From the NCBI GenBank assembly GCA_003973375.1, contig QNYL01000148.1, positions 1-12,289 of the forward strand: a DNA stretch of 12,289 bases. The letters run 5' to 3'. A model generated the notes under the pieces. The model did not search any database and had not been told where the DNA came from. It worked only from the letters and a program-made list of their open reading frames with translations. The position numbers were made by a program, and so were the translations under genes. Positions 1 to 7,277 of the stretch are shown piece after piece. Source of the stretch: Flavobacteriia bacterium (GTDB taxonomy: Bacteria; Bacteroidota; Bacteroidia; Flavobacteriales; Flavobacteriaceae). How positions within the stretch are numbered: position 1 is the stretch's first letter; each line of letters opens with the position of its first letter.

Positions 1-15
1 AATGAGGAAAACAGA

Positions 16-51
16 AAAAAACCCGTGAAAAATAATCTTCACAGGTTTTTT
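16..51 (-). terminator. Intrinsic terminator of nrdJ
   Basis: Positions 16-29 pair with 38-51 around an 8-nt loop, giving a 14-position stem. The one mismatch on the plus strand (C24/A43) becomes a G-U wobble in the minus-strand RNA. Read on the minus strand, the hairpin runs straight into a T-rich stretch (complement of 1-21). It sits about 30 bases past the nrdJ stop codon, so it most likely ends that transcript. The A/T-rich stem base means it could also work weakly in the plus direction. Confidence 0.8.
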
Positions 52-80
52 GGGAATTATGAAACATTTATATAAAAGTC

Positions 81-2642
81 TTATCCACATTTTGAATGAC
101 CGCAACTTTTACATTTCAAACATCCTTCCGAGTAGATCAATCCTTCCGGATCACCACATTCCGGACATCTTTTATCGGCTGCTTCTGCTCCTTCCGGAAC
201 AAATCTTTTTAATGCTCTGGAAACACCGTTTTTCCAGGTATTGATGTGTTCATCGTATAGATTCAGGTTGTTGATCAGATCAACTACATAAGGCATAGGC
301 ATTCCATGACGCAATACACCGGAAATCAGTTTAGCGTAATTCCAGTATTCTTTATCAAAGGAACGTGATAGACCTTCAATGGTAATTTTATAACCTTCTT
401 TATCAACATACCGGAAATCATAGCGGGCAACTCCTTCTTTGTTTCTGCTTTTGATCACCCATCCTTTATCCACATAACTTGGTAGATTGAAAGCATCTTT
501 CATTTTACCTGTAAAGATCTCATAAGGTCTTCCCTCGATCAAACCAACAACTGCCAGCCATTTTTCAGATTCGTTATGGAATCTTACGATAGCAGCTTCG
601 ATAGTTTTTGGTCGTTTTGGGAAAACACCTGTCTTTTTCTGATAATTGGTCTCAGCAGATTTCTCTTTTTTCTTATCTTTATCATCAGCTACAAGGATAC
701 CGCTTCTTGAACCATCTCTGTAAACAGTAATTCCTTTTAAACCTTTTTGCCAGGATTCCATATAGATTTCCCCAACTACATCTTCTGATACATCATTGGG
801 CAGATTGATGGTAGAGCTGATAGAGTGCGTTGTATATTTTTGTACCAACGCCTGTAATTCTATACGTTTATGCCAGTCGATCTCAGGGGCTGTTGCTCCT
901 GCATACGGACTCTTGCTGGCATCGGTTTCACCGGTAACATCCATCCATGTTTTTAATTTGGCATGATAAACGGTAAACTCTTCAAAAGCATCTCCAAGAT
1001 CATCTACAAAATCAACTTTTGCTTTTTTATCGTGGGTATTGATCTTTCTTCTTCGTTTGTATGATAAAAGGAATACAGGCTCAATTCCGGAAGAAACCTG
1101 GGCCAGCATACTCAGTGATCCGGTAGGAGCAACGGTACTGATAGAGATATTTCTTCTGCCATGGATCATCATTCTGTCGTAGATGTCTTTAAACTCATTT
1201 TTCATCATCTGAATGAATTCAGATTTATCTTCGATGTTTCGGTTGAATACCTCGAACTGGCCTCTTTCAATAGCCATGTCTACACTACTGTTAAATTCAG
1301 CAGAGAGTTTGGTCTTCATCATTTCGTCAACAACATTCAGGGCTTCATCCGTATCGAATTTAATTCCTAAAGCAGCAATAGCATCACCCATGGCAGTAAA
1401 GCCTAATCCGGTTCTTCGACCTTTTTTACCGGTTTCCTGAAGAAGTTTCCAGGTTTCGATCTCGGTTTGTTTGATATTGTCGGGTTCAGGATCAGATTCA
1501 ATCTTGCTAAGGATTTTATCTACTGATTCCAGTTCCAAATCAACAAGGTCATCCATCAAACGTTGGGTTTCATAAACCACCTCATAGAATTTTTTATAAT
1601 TAAACCGGGCTTTTTTAGTAAAAGGTTCTTCAACAAAATTATACAGGTTAACTGCGATCAGGCGGCAACTGTCTCCTCCTTGCATGGCAATTTCAGAACA
1701 TGGATTGGTTGAAGAGTTCTTAAATCCGGGATACAATGAAGAAGTAGAATAATAGTGCTGACGATCCCAAAAGATCAATCCGGGCTCGGCAGTATTGTGC
1801 GCACTTTTAATGATTCTATTCCACAATTCTCTTGCATTTACAGTTTTTTCATATTTAGGAGAAGTTGAATCAATAGGCCAGCGTAAAGTATAATCGGTAT
1901 CCTTATCAACGGCTTCCATAAATTCATCCGACAGGCGGATAGAAATATTGGCACCGGTTACTTTGGTAAGATCTTGTTTTACTGTGATGAATTCTTCTAC
2001 ATCCGGATGTGCAATATCCATAGTAAGCATCAAAGCACCACGGCGCCCGTTTTGGGCCACTTCGCGTGTGGTTCTTGAAAAACGGTGCATAAAAGAAACG
2101 GCTCCGGTTGTTGTTCCTGCTGCATTGGAAACAGAAGCATTTTTAGGGCGCAGATTAGAAAGATCTACTCCTACTCCACAGCGGCGTTTGAACAATTGTG
2201 CCATTTGCTGATCAGCATAGAAAATTCCACCGTAAGAATCGTGAACAGGAGGAATAACGATACAGTTAGATAATGAGGCAACGATTTCCTTGTTTCCGAG
2301 ACCGTACATTACACTTCCCTGAGGAATTACATATTTAAAATCTTCAAATAGTTTATAGATCTTTTCTTCGGTTAACGGATCTCTTTTTTTTCCGTAGTCA
2401 GATAAGTTATCAAGAGGTACTTCTTCCTGTGCATATTTAGATTCTATTCTGGCAAATTCTTTTGCCATACGAATATGCATATCCTTAGGTGTTTTTTCTA
2501 AAAATTTTCCTTCTTTGTTTTTTACAGCATATTTATTAATCCAAGTTGTTGCAGCAAGTTCATCACCGTTAAAGTATGATAATGAATGCTTTAGAACCTC
2601 GTCATAAGTAAATGTTGCCTCTTGTACTTTCTCTTCTACCAT
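81..2642 (-). CDS. nrdJ: Adenosylcobalamin-dependent (class II) ribonucleotide reductase
   Basis: An 853-residue cytosolic enzyme that reduces ribonucleotides to deoxyribonucleotides for DNA synthesis, using adenosylcobalamin as radical source and therefore not needing oxygen or a separate radical subunit. Visible ribonucleotide reductase landmarks are SNC with Cys127 and DSCRL with Cys326 (the redox cysteine pair), NPCSE at 313-317 (Asn313, the thiyl-radical Cys315 and Glu317), and APTGS followed by SGIEPVF, typical of the barrel. The C-terminus carries a cysteine cluster (Cys826, 829, 841, 844, 847, 852), as expected for the tail that shuttles electrons from thioredoxin and may bind zinc. 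No class I R2 subunit gene is adjacent, which fits class II. The ATG at 2642 is the natural start; no Shine-Dalgarno is visible. The gene appears to be transcribed alone from the long leader 2643-3064 and to end at the hairpin 16-51. The family call is firm from motif content and length. Confidence 0.96.
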   Translation of the reverse strand: MVEEKVQEATFTYDEVLKHSLSYFNGDELAATTWINKYAVKNKEGKFLEKTPKDMHIRMAKEFARIESKYAQEEVPLDNLSDYGKKRDPLTEEKIYKLFEDFKYVIPQGSVMYGLGNKEIVASLSNCIVIPPVHDSYGGIFYADQQMAQLFKRRCGVGVDLSNLRPKNASVSNAAGTTTGAVSFMHRFSRTTREVAQNGRRGALMLTMDIAHPDVEEFITVKQDLTKVTGANISIRLSDEFMEAVDKDTDYTLRWPIDSTSPKYEKTVNARELWNRIIKSAHNTAEPGLIFWDRQHYYSTSSLYPGFKNSSTNPCSEIAMQGGDSCRLIAVNLYNFVEEPFTKKARFNYKKFYEVVYETQRLMDDLVDLELESVDKILSKIESDPEPDNIKQTEIETWKLLQETGKKGRRTGLGFTAMGDAIAALGIKFDTDEALNVVDEMMKTKLSAEFNSSVDMAIERGQFEVFNRNIEDKSEFIQMMKNEFKDIYDRMMIHGRRNISISTVAPTGSLSMLAQVSSGIEPVFLLSYKRRRKINTHDKKAKVDFVDDLGDAFEEFTVYHAKLKTWMDVTGETDASKSPYAGATAPEIDWHKRIELQALVQKYTTHSISSTINLPNDVSEDVVGEIYMESWQKGLKGITVYRDGSRSGILVADDKDKKKEKSAETNYQKKTGVFPKRPKTIEAAIVRFHNESEKWLAVVGLIEGRPYEIFTGKMKDAFNLPSYVDKGWVIKSRNKEGVARYDFRYVDKEGYKITIEGLSRSFDKEYWNYAKLISGVLRHGMPMPYVVDLINNLNLYDEHINTWKNGVSRALKRFVPEGAEAADKRCPECGDPEGLIYSEGCLKCKSCGHSKCG

Positions 2643-2688
2643 TGTTTTTATAAGATTTTAAGTTGTTATTTACCGGATTTAAAATTAT

Positions 2689-2722
2689 AATAAAACACAA
2701 AAAAAAAACATCGTGTTTTATT
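2689..2722. promoter_or_regulatory. 10-bp perfect dyad upstream of nrdJ
   Basis: AATAAAACAC at 2689-2698 is repeated inverted as GTGTTTTATT at 2713-2722 around a 14-base A-rich loop, about 50 bases upstream of the nrdJ start. It could be a protein-binding dyad or a leader hairpin. It does not match the NrdR box as I know it. The function is inferred only from position. Confidence 0.35.
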
Positions 2723-2726
2723 TAAT

Positions 2727-2748
2727 TATTAACAATCTATGGTTAATA
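2727..2748 (+). other. AT-rich hairpin followed by nine T
   Basis: TATTAAC (2727-2733) pairs with GTTAATA (2742-2748) over an 8-base loop and is followed on the plus strand by nine T (2749-2757). The form is that of an intrinsic terminator in the plus direction, but the stem has a single G-C pair and no plus-strand gene lies upstream. It may instead be a second leader hairpin for nrdJ next to the dyad at 2689-2722. Confidence 0.25.
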
Positions 2749-3064
2749 TTTTTTTTTGATGCGTATTCTTTTTCTAATGCCGCGTGGTTGTTGAATTTAC
2801 AATTTCTTAACATTAGTAAAATGATAAAAAAAATTTAAAAATTGTTAAAATTGTTATATTTTTTTAAACAATAACAGATGACATCAAAAAAAATTTATAT
2901 CCAACTGAATGACATTTTTTAAAAAAAATATCATACTAAAGAAACATGAATCCGGAGAGAAAATAAACAGTAATAATTGCCATCAGAAACTGAGGTAACA
3001 AGATAATAAAATTTGACGAAAATTTTAAAACTAAAGCGAAATTTTATTGATTCGTTTTTCTGTA

Positions 3065-4270
3065 TTATTCTTTTCCATCTACAAAATCCTGCAGATAAGC
3101 AAAACGATCGGTCAGTTTGCCATTTTGTGTCATACGGGCTCTTTCGAGGATTCCGTCTTTATCTCCGTTAAAGAAAGCAGGAATTACATATTTCACAAAA
3201 TTCTCTGAAAATCCTTCGGAAGCATCTTTTGGCAATTCGTTGGGCAGGTTATCAACGGCCATCACGGCAATAGCCTCTTTTTTCCGGTAATCAGTTTCTT
3301 TTTCCCCGAAAGGGTCATAACCATAAATAGGATCGGCAATAGTTGAGGCGCGCAGAGTTGAGGCAACAGGTCCGTCGATATCACAGCTAATGTCGGCAAC
3401 TACTTTGATCTTAAAATCAGGCGATTTAGCGTCTTCTCTTGTAAAGAGATAAGGTGCCCCCGAAGCGTAAAAATGACAGGCGATATAAATATCACTTTCT
3501 TTGGCAAACCTGAAAAAGTCACTTTCGTATGCCTCCGGGTGTTTAAAAAAATCGTACATATCAATCACTTTGCCATCTTTTCTTTTGTTGTATTCCAGCA
3601 CATCGATCTGTGTATAAACGGCTTCATCGTAGTTTTTAGTGAGATAATCCTTATAGTTAACTTCTTTGATCCCCATACCGTCCAGCATCTCTTTGGCACC
3701 ATTGCTCACCCTGCCTTTACCGGTAAGAACAATCTTAAGAGCAGGGAGTTTTACTTTTTTCAGTTCTTTGATGAGATCGGGCTGGTGATGCAGTGTAGTG
3801 GCTTTAGGTAATTCAAAGCTTTTGGTTTTTAAACCAAAGGTTCTGATAGCGTTGTATGTACCTACAATTCCGGCATATCGGCCAAAGGCTACCAAACGTA
3901 TCCCTTTTTTATCGGTGATCACCTCATGATCGTAGAGTTCGATATTTTTATCGAGTACAGCTTGTAATAATTTACGGTTGTAAGGTTGTTTTTTTATGGT
4001 GTGTGAAAAAAAGAAATACTTTTTATTTGGAATTAAAGCCTCCATAGGAACTTCTTTTACCCCGAGCATCACATCGCAATCGTCAACTTTTTCCGAAACT
4101 TCCAGTCCGATATTTTTGTAATCTTCATCAGAAAAAGTCCTGACATCAGAACTTTCCACCTTGATCTCAATCTGAGGAAAGGTTTTTAAAAGTTTTTGGC
4201 AGGCCTTTGGAGTGAGTACAACACGTTTATCGGGTGGATTCTTGCGTTCTTTGATGATGGCGAATTTCAT
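3065..4270 (-). CDS. Saccharopine dehydrogenase (lysine-forming)-like oxidoreductase, AlaDH/PNT fold
   Basis: A 401-residue predicted cytosolic NAD(P)-dependent enzyme. The N-terminal half (about 1-140) is the alanine dehydrogenase/transhydrogenase N-domain, starting with KERKNPPDKRVVLTP. The pattern resembles fungal LYS1-type saccharopine dehydrogenase (NAD+, L-lysine-forming): Lys72 in GVKEVP and His90 in FFFSHTIKKQ sit where that family has its catalytic Lys/His pair, Arg16 where it has a substrate arginine and Glu116 where it has a conserved glutamate. GRYAGIVGTYN (130-140) and the nucleotide-binding TGKGRVSNGA (183-192) follow, and DISCDIDGP leads into the late core. Length is close to the roughly 370-400 of that family. 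Its reaction in Bacteroidota is uncertain: lysine/saccharopine interconversion is plausible, but another amino-acid dehydrogenase role is possible. It is a single gene, divergent from ssrA, with a good -7 box at 4328-4335. The ATG at 4270 fits the family N-terminus. Confidence 0.82.
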   Translation of the reverse strand: MKFAIIKERKNPPDKRVVLTPKACQKLLKTFPQIEIKVESSDVRTFSDEDYKNIGLEVSEKVDDCDVMLGVKEVPMEALIPNKKYFFFSHTIKKQPYNRKLLQAVLDKNIELYDHEVITDKKGIRLVAFGRYAGIVGTYNAIRTFGLKTKSFELPKATTLHHQPDLIKELKKVKLPALKIVLTGKGRVSNGAKEMLDGMGIKEVNYKDYLTKNYDEAVYTQIDVLEYNKRKDGKVIDMYDFFKHPEAYESDFFRFAKESDIYIACHFYASGAPYLFTREDAKSPDFKIKVVADISCDIDGPVASTLRASTIADPIYGYDPFGEKETDYRKKEAIAVMAVDNLPNELPKDASEGFSENFVKYVIPAFFNGDKDGILERARMTQNGKLTDRFAYLQDFVDGKE

Positions 4271-4318
4271 AAAAATATATTTTTTTGTAAAGATGTCAGG
4301 TTATAGGGGTTTGGTATA

Positions 4319-4355
4319 ACTTTTGTACAAAAGTATTTGGTTTGCTACGAAAGTA
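4319..4355. promoter_or_regulatory. Operator-like palindrome and 20-bp-spaced repeats between divergent genes
   Basis: ACTTTTGTACAAAAGT at 4319-4334 is a perfect 16-bp palindrome. Overlapping it, TACAAAAGTA (4326-4335) recurs as TACGAAAGTA (4346-4355), nine of ten bases identical and start-to-start distance exactly 20 bp, close to two helical turns. The elements cover the presumed -7 box and the space up to the -33 region of the dehydrogenase gene and lie upstream of the ssrA promoter. A dimeric repressor or activator site is a reasonable inference; no regulator is visible nearby. Confidence 0.4.
4328..4335 (-). promoter_or_regulatory. -7 box for the dehydrogenase gene
   Basis: Read on the minus strand this is TACTTTTG, an exact match to the Bacteroidota -7 consensus TAnnTTTG. 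A TTG (complement of 4356-4358) lies 20 bases upstream and could serve as the -33 element. Transcription would begin near 4320, giving a leader of about 50 bases before the ATG at 4270. Confidence 0.6.
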
Positions 4356-4377
4356 CAAGTTTTACAATTGAAATTTA

Positions 4378-4385
4378 TACATTTG
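4378..4385 (+). promoter_or_regulatory. -7 box for ssrA
   Basis: TACATTTG matches TAnnTTTG exactly and ends 24 bases before the mature tmRNA 5' end at 4410, leaving a short leader that RNase P would remove. I see no clear TTG -33 element at the expected distance. Confidence 0.6.
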
Positions 4386-4409
4386 CAAACTTAAGTTCTT
4401 TTAAATTAT

Positions 4410-4801
4410 GGGGATGACCGGTTTTGACAGCGAGATCAGTCAAAATATAAGCATGCCGAGTAATGAAATAGTTCTCGTAAATCACGATTTCAACTTTATA
4501 AACGGCGAAGATAATTACGCTTTAGCTGCATAATCTGAATCACAGTAGGATATTGCCTAGTCGCGCAAGGCGCGAAAGCTAAATGTCTCTTGAAAGCCTT
4601 GGTTCACGGCGTTCAGTTAAGAGGCATCGTAAAAGTAAACCTAGAAATGTAAAGGCTTCGGTTACATTTCGAAATTTAAGAAGCTAAGCCCGAAGTAGAT
4701 AGTTTTTAGTCGGCTACGGGACGAAAATCAAATAAAAACTAAGCATGTAGAAAGTATTTTGGTTGCTTGTTTGGACGAGGGTTCGAGTCCCTCCATCTCC
4801 A
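4410..4801 (+). ncRNA. ssrA: Transfer-messenger RNA (tmRNA)
   Basis: The RNA rescues stalled ribosomes with SmpB and adds a degradation tag. The 5' end GGGGATGACCGGTTTTGACA is the tmRNA signature. The acceptor stem pairs 4410-4416 (GGGGATG) with 4794-4800 (CATCTCC) with one G-U, leaving A4801 as discriminator. The T-arm is GAGGG (4777-4781), TTCGAGT loop (4782-4788), CCCTC (4789-4793). The next bases are CTA, so CCA is not encoded and must be added after processing. The mature molecule would be 392 nt plus CCA. It is the one-piece form. I did not trace the pseudoknots individually. No strong terminator is visible just downstream. Confidence 0.97.
4504..4533 (+). other. tmRNA tag reading frame, GEDNYALAA
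   Basis: Inside ssrA the frame GGC-GAA-GAT-AAT-TAC-GCT-TTA-GCT-GCA-TAA encodes GEDNYALAA then stop. The tag would be A-GEDNYALAA, the first alanine coming from the charged tmRNA. GGC is taken as resume codon because U and A stand 5 and 4 bases before it, as in the E. coli tmRNA, and because known Bacteroidota tags have the form GExNYALAA. The terminal ALAA is the usual protease recognition end. Confidence 0.88.
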
Positions 4802-4847
4802 CTAAAAACCATGTATGTATTTAATATACAGATTATTACATATATAA

Positions 4848-4872
4848 TTGACAATATAGTTGACAATTTTAG
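4848..4872 (+). repeat. Tandem TTGACAAT direct repeat after tmRNA
   Basis: TTGACAATATAG (4848-4859) is followed at once by TTGACAATTTTAG (4860-4872). The repeat starts 47 bases past the tmRNA 3' end. Short direct repeats beside a tmRNA can be arm-type integrase sites left by a mobile element, since ssrA 3' ends are common integration targets, but no integrase or duplicated tmRNA end is in the window. They also resemble -35-like TTGACA sequence. Confidence 0.4.
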
Positions 4873-4994
4873 CTTTTATTAGATTTGAAAAGATTTTAAA
4901 CCTATATCGCGTACTAAAAGTTTAACCGTTTTATCTATTACATTTTTTTATTTCAATAAAGTTTTGCAACGGTTTAAATTTAACTCTGATAAAT

Positions 4995-6836
4995 TTACTT
5001 TACCTGTAAAGCATCATTTAAATGTAATTCTTCAGGTCTCATATCTTTTAAAAGGATGTTCTTTCCTAAAACATCATTCCCGATCTTATTTCCCGATATT
5101 TCTACATTTTTGCAGGCATCCAAAAAGAAATTATATTTTACATTCCGCCAGGGCTTTTCCTTTTTGCTTCGGGTAAGGGTATTATTTATAAATTTAAGTC
5201 CGTCCACTGATCTGGCATAAAGTACCGGGTAATCAAACGGATTGAAATTATTGTTTTCAATAGTAATATTTCTGTGATAAGCCTGTTCCGGGTCGGCTTC
5301 CGGAATCTCCGGATAGATACTGATAATGGCATTACAGAACTGATATGCAGAAGAATTACAAGGATATCTGAATTCGTTATTCCTGATCGTAACATCTTTT
5401 ACAGCACCGCTTTCATACCAGTAATTGGCATCTCCTGCAATAAGAATGGCCGAACCGCTGGTCTCAAAAATATTATTTTCGATCAGCACTTTTCCGGGAG
5501 TGGAGATCAGATAACCTCTGGCACGGTTGCTGCCTACAAAACAATGGGTAATGGTCACATTCGGGATGCAAGTTAAATTCTCAAGTGAAAAATCTGCTGA
5601 GATATTTTCAGGCAAAACCTCCTTAAATTTTAGGATAAAGCCTTTTTCTCCATCAGGTTTGAATGATTTAACAATTCCTGATCCGGTGGTATGCATATTC
5701 TTTTTTTGAACAAAACCAATTGAATCTCCGGGTTTTGCCCAGATCAGACCCATACTCATGCTATGTGCATAACTGCATTTTAAAGTGTGAGCATCAATTT
5801 TTTCTGCAACCGGAACATAAGTACCGTGAATGTTGATCGGGTCATCCATCAAACCCTGTGCGTCACAACTGTCGATAACGATCTCTCCTTTACACCCCAT
5901 AAAATGAAGCCCGTCATCATGTCCGCTCAAATACCGGTTCTTTTTCGGGTTAGGAATCGTATTTACATTCCTCATTTCAATATTTTCACAGTATTGAGAA
6001 AGAATCCCAAGTCCGGAAGTATGGTAAACATTTATATTTTTCAGTTTGATATTCTTGCTGTGAAAGAGGAACATTCCGGCATGATCACGGGTGCTGTGCC
6101 GCATGATCAGATGATTGCCCACAGCCGGAGTTTTGGTAAAATCCCCTTCCATCAGAATAATTCCCGGAGAAACCTCCGAATATTTTACGTTTTTTAGATC
6201 TCCGTTTACACAACCGTGGTCGCCGGTATGGGAAGGGATGATATGGTTCTTATCAAATTCGATCAGATTGGAACCGGAAGATAATCGCCAGCGGGCTTTC
6301 CAGCCTTCAGCAGCAAATTCAATGCCCTGCGGATAAACCGTATGAGGAAATTGAAAAGTATCCAGACTTACCAGTAAATGTTTTGCATCTGCCTCAAGCA
6401 CCTCACACTCGGCCGTAAGCGGTTTATCCCAGTCGATATTTACATTTTTTATCCGGATATTTTCTGAGTGATCTAATGTGAATGGTTGTATATGAGCGTG
6501 ATAAATAAAGTCGGAACCCTGAGCATCAATGGTAATGTTCTTTTTATGATCGATAAAAACAGCCAGTTTTTTTGGATTTACATCATAAGTATTGGTTTCA
6601 AAATAGACTTTCATATAAGCTGAATCCGGGTAGAAATCGTATCTCCCTTTCGGGAAGCGTATCGTTACCGGTTCATCATTCAGGCCTTCGATCAAACGAT
6701 TGATCTGAACCGTAATATTTTCTCCTGTATCCGGGAGGATTCCTCTCTGACTTACATCAATAATGTTTTCAGCAGATTTTTGATTACATCCGTAAAGGAT
6801 AAAAAAAGACAAAGTAAAAAATATAATTTTCTTCAT
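4995..6836 (-). CDS. GH110 alpha-1,3-galactosidase, lipoprotein
   Basis: A 613-residue secreted glycosidase of the right-handed parallel beta-helix type. Residues 1-17 form a lipoprotein signal (hydrophobic run, then LYGC with Cys17), so the enzyme is lipid-anchored in the periplasm or on the outer membrane; the residues after Cys17 (NQKSAE) are not a clear surface-export signal. Successive short repeats such as NITIDAQGSDF, NIRIKNVNIDW and NIKLKNINVYHTSG fit beta-helix coils. The family call rests on HDDGLHF (306-312) and MDDPINIHGTY (330-340): Asp308, Asp331 and Asp332 have the spacing of the catalytic aspartates reported for GH110. That family removes terminal alpha-1,3-linked galactose, from branched blood group B or linear structures or from algal galactans, depending on subfamily. 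Length is typical (about 600). It is translationally coupled to the upstream small membrane gene by an ATGA overlap. There is no SusC/SusD pair nearby. Substrate is unknown. Confidence 0.85.
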   Translation of the reverse strand: MKKIIFFTLSFFILYGCNQKSAENIIDVSQRGILPDTGENITVQINRLIEGLNDEPVTIRFPKGRYDFYPDSAYMKVYFETNTYDVNPKKLAVFIDHKKNITIDAQGSDFIYHAHIQPFTLDHSENIRIKNVNIDWDKPLTAECEVLEADAKHLLVSLDTFQFPHTVYPQGIEFAAEGWKARWRLSSGSNLIEFDKNHIIPSHTGDHGCVNGDLKNVKYSEVSPGIILMEGDFTKTPAVGNHLIMRHSTRDHAGMFLFHSKNIKLKNINVYHTSGLGILSQYCENIEMRNVNTIPNPKKNRYLSGHDDGLHFMGCKGEIVIDSCDAQGLMDDPINIHGTYVPVAEKIDAHTLKCSYAHSMSMGLIWAKPGDSIGFVQKKNMHTTGSGIVKSFKPDGEKGFILKFKEVLPENISADFSLENLTCIPNVTITHCFVGSNRARGYLISTPGKVLIENNIFETSGSAILIAGDANYWYESGAVKDVTIRNNEFRYPCNSSAYQFCNAIISIYPEIPEADPEQAYHRNITIENNNFNPFDYPVLYARSVDGLKFINNTLTRSKKEKPWRNVKYNFFLDACKNVEISGNKIGNDVLGKNILLKDMRPEELHLNDALQVK

Positions 6837-7069
6837 TGTTTTGGTTTATAATTCCATAAAGCAAGAGTAGAAGCCGTAAAAAACACAACCAGAATCAGGT
6901 TGAGATAGCCTCCCATAATTATTACCTGCAAATTACCATTTAAAAGTTTATCAATAAAACCACTTAACAAAAAAGTTAGAAGAGGGAAGAAAAAGAGCAT
7001 CCATTGGGGATATATGATTTTTTTATGCCCTACCTGAATAATAAAAACAAAAGAGAAAAAGAATTTCAT
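6833..7069 (-). CDS. Small membrane protein, unknown function
   Basis: I do not recognise this 78-residue protein. It is strongly hydrophobic, with probable membrane segments at about 1-13, 23-38 and 48-72, a basic patch HKK (15-17) between the first two, and a basic tail ending KPKQ. The topology is two or three passes, with no cysteine and no obvious catalytic motif. Its stop codon overlaps the start of the GH110 gene by four bases (ATGA, complement of 6833-6836), so the two are probably co-transcribed and coupled in translation. That arrangement argues it is a real gene rather than a chance frame, and hints at a role in export, anchoring or uptake linked to the galactosidase; this is inference. 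It could also be the C-terminal remnant of a larger membrane protein. No exact TAnnTTTG box was found upstream. Confidence 0.6.
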   Translation of the reverse strand: MKFFFSFVFIIQVGHKKIIYPQWMLFFFPLLTFLLSGFIDKLLNGNLQVIIMGGYLNLILVVFFTASTLALWNYKPKQ

Positions 7070-7195
7070 TTGGTTATACGGAACTAATCAGTGTACTGAA
7101 AAGCAATAATGGTAACTGCTTAGGATGATTTTTGTTTTATCAATGTGCTTCTTTGAGCAACTTTGTGCAATAGCTGTATTACAAAGAACCGTAAA

Positions 7196-7226
7196 CCTGC
7201 CCGCCGTTTTCACTCTGGCAGGCGGG
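7196..7226. repeat. GC-rich inverted repeat, REP-like
   Basis: CCTGCC (7196-7201) is inverted as GGCAGG (7217-7222), and the overlapping CCCGCC (7200-7205) as GGCGGG (7221-7226), so two alternative 6-bp stems share one 31-base patch. The patch is much richer in GC than its surroundings and shares the CCTGCC core with the hairpin at 12215-12233. It lies inside a short frame that runs into the synthetase remnant, which suggests that the frame before about 7278 is not coding. Confidence 0.45.
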
Positions 7227-7277
7227 AAAAACACTGAATTTCAGAGAAAGTTTATCATAAGCTTCGAAAACATAACA

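Larger units (their letters stand above)
2643..3064. other. Long AT-rich leader of nrdJ, no gene
   Basis: This 422-base gap separates two minus-strand genes and is very AT-rich, with several runs of A or T of 7-10 bases. I find no plausible protein: the longest start-anchored frames are a few codons. I looked for a cobalamin riboswitch, expected in front of some B12-dependent genes, and found neither the conserved B12-box nor the core. No exact TAnnTTTG box is present on the minus strand. Two hairpins close to nrdJ are listed separately. A slightly more mixed patch at about 2946-2996 has no recognised identity. Confidence 0.6.

Noticed and set aside
3005-3048. 10-bp inverted repeat (AATAAAATTT/AAATTTTATT) after the dehydrogenase gene as terminator
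   Set aside because: The stem has only A-T pairs, the loop is 24 bases and no T-tract follows in the minus direction.
2643-3064. Possible cobalamin riboswitch before nrdJ
   Set aside because: No B12-box or conserved core is visible on either strand; the region is too AT-rich and lacks the expected GC-rich helices.
3473-3811. 112-codon plus-strand frame antisense to the dehydrogenase gene
   Set aside because: It lies wholly within a well-supported gene on the other strand and its product shows no recognisable motif.
4924-4974. AACCGTT/AACGGTT stem downstream of the GH110 gene as terminator
   Set aside because: A seven-bp stem with a 37-base loop and only a short TTTT after it on the minus strand; too weak to call.
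5787-6197. 136-codon plus-strand frame inside the GH110 gene
   Set aside because: It is antisense to a gene with clear family motifs; its composition is that of a shadow frame.
7125-7277. N-terminal part of the frame leading into the synthetase remnant as a real gene start
   Set aside because: No family resemblance, and it runs through the REP-like inverted repeat; probably a fortuitous extension.
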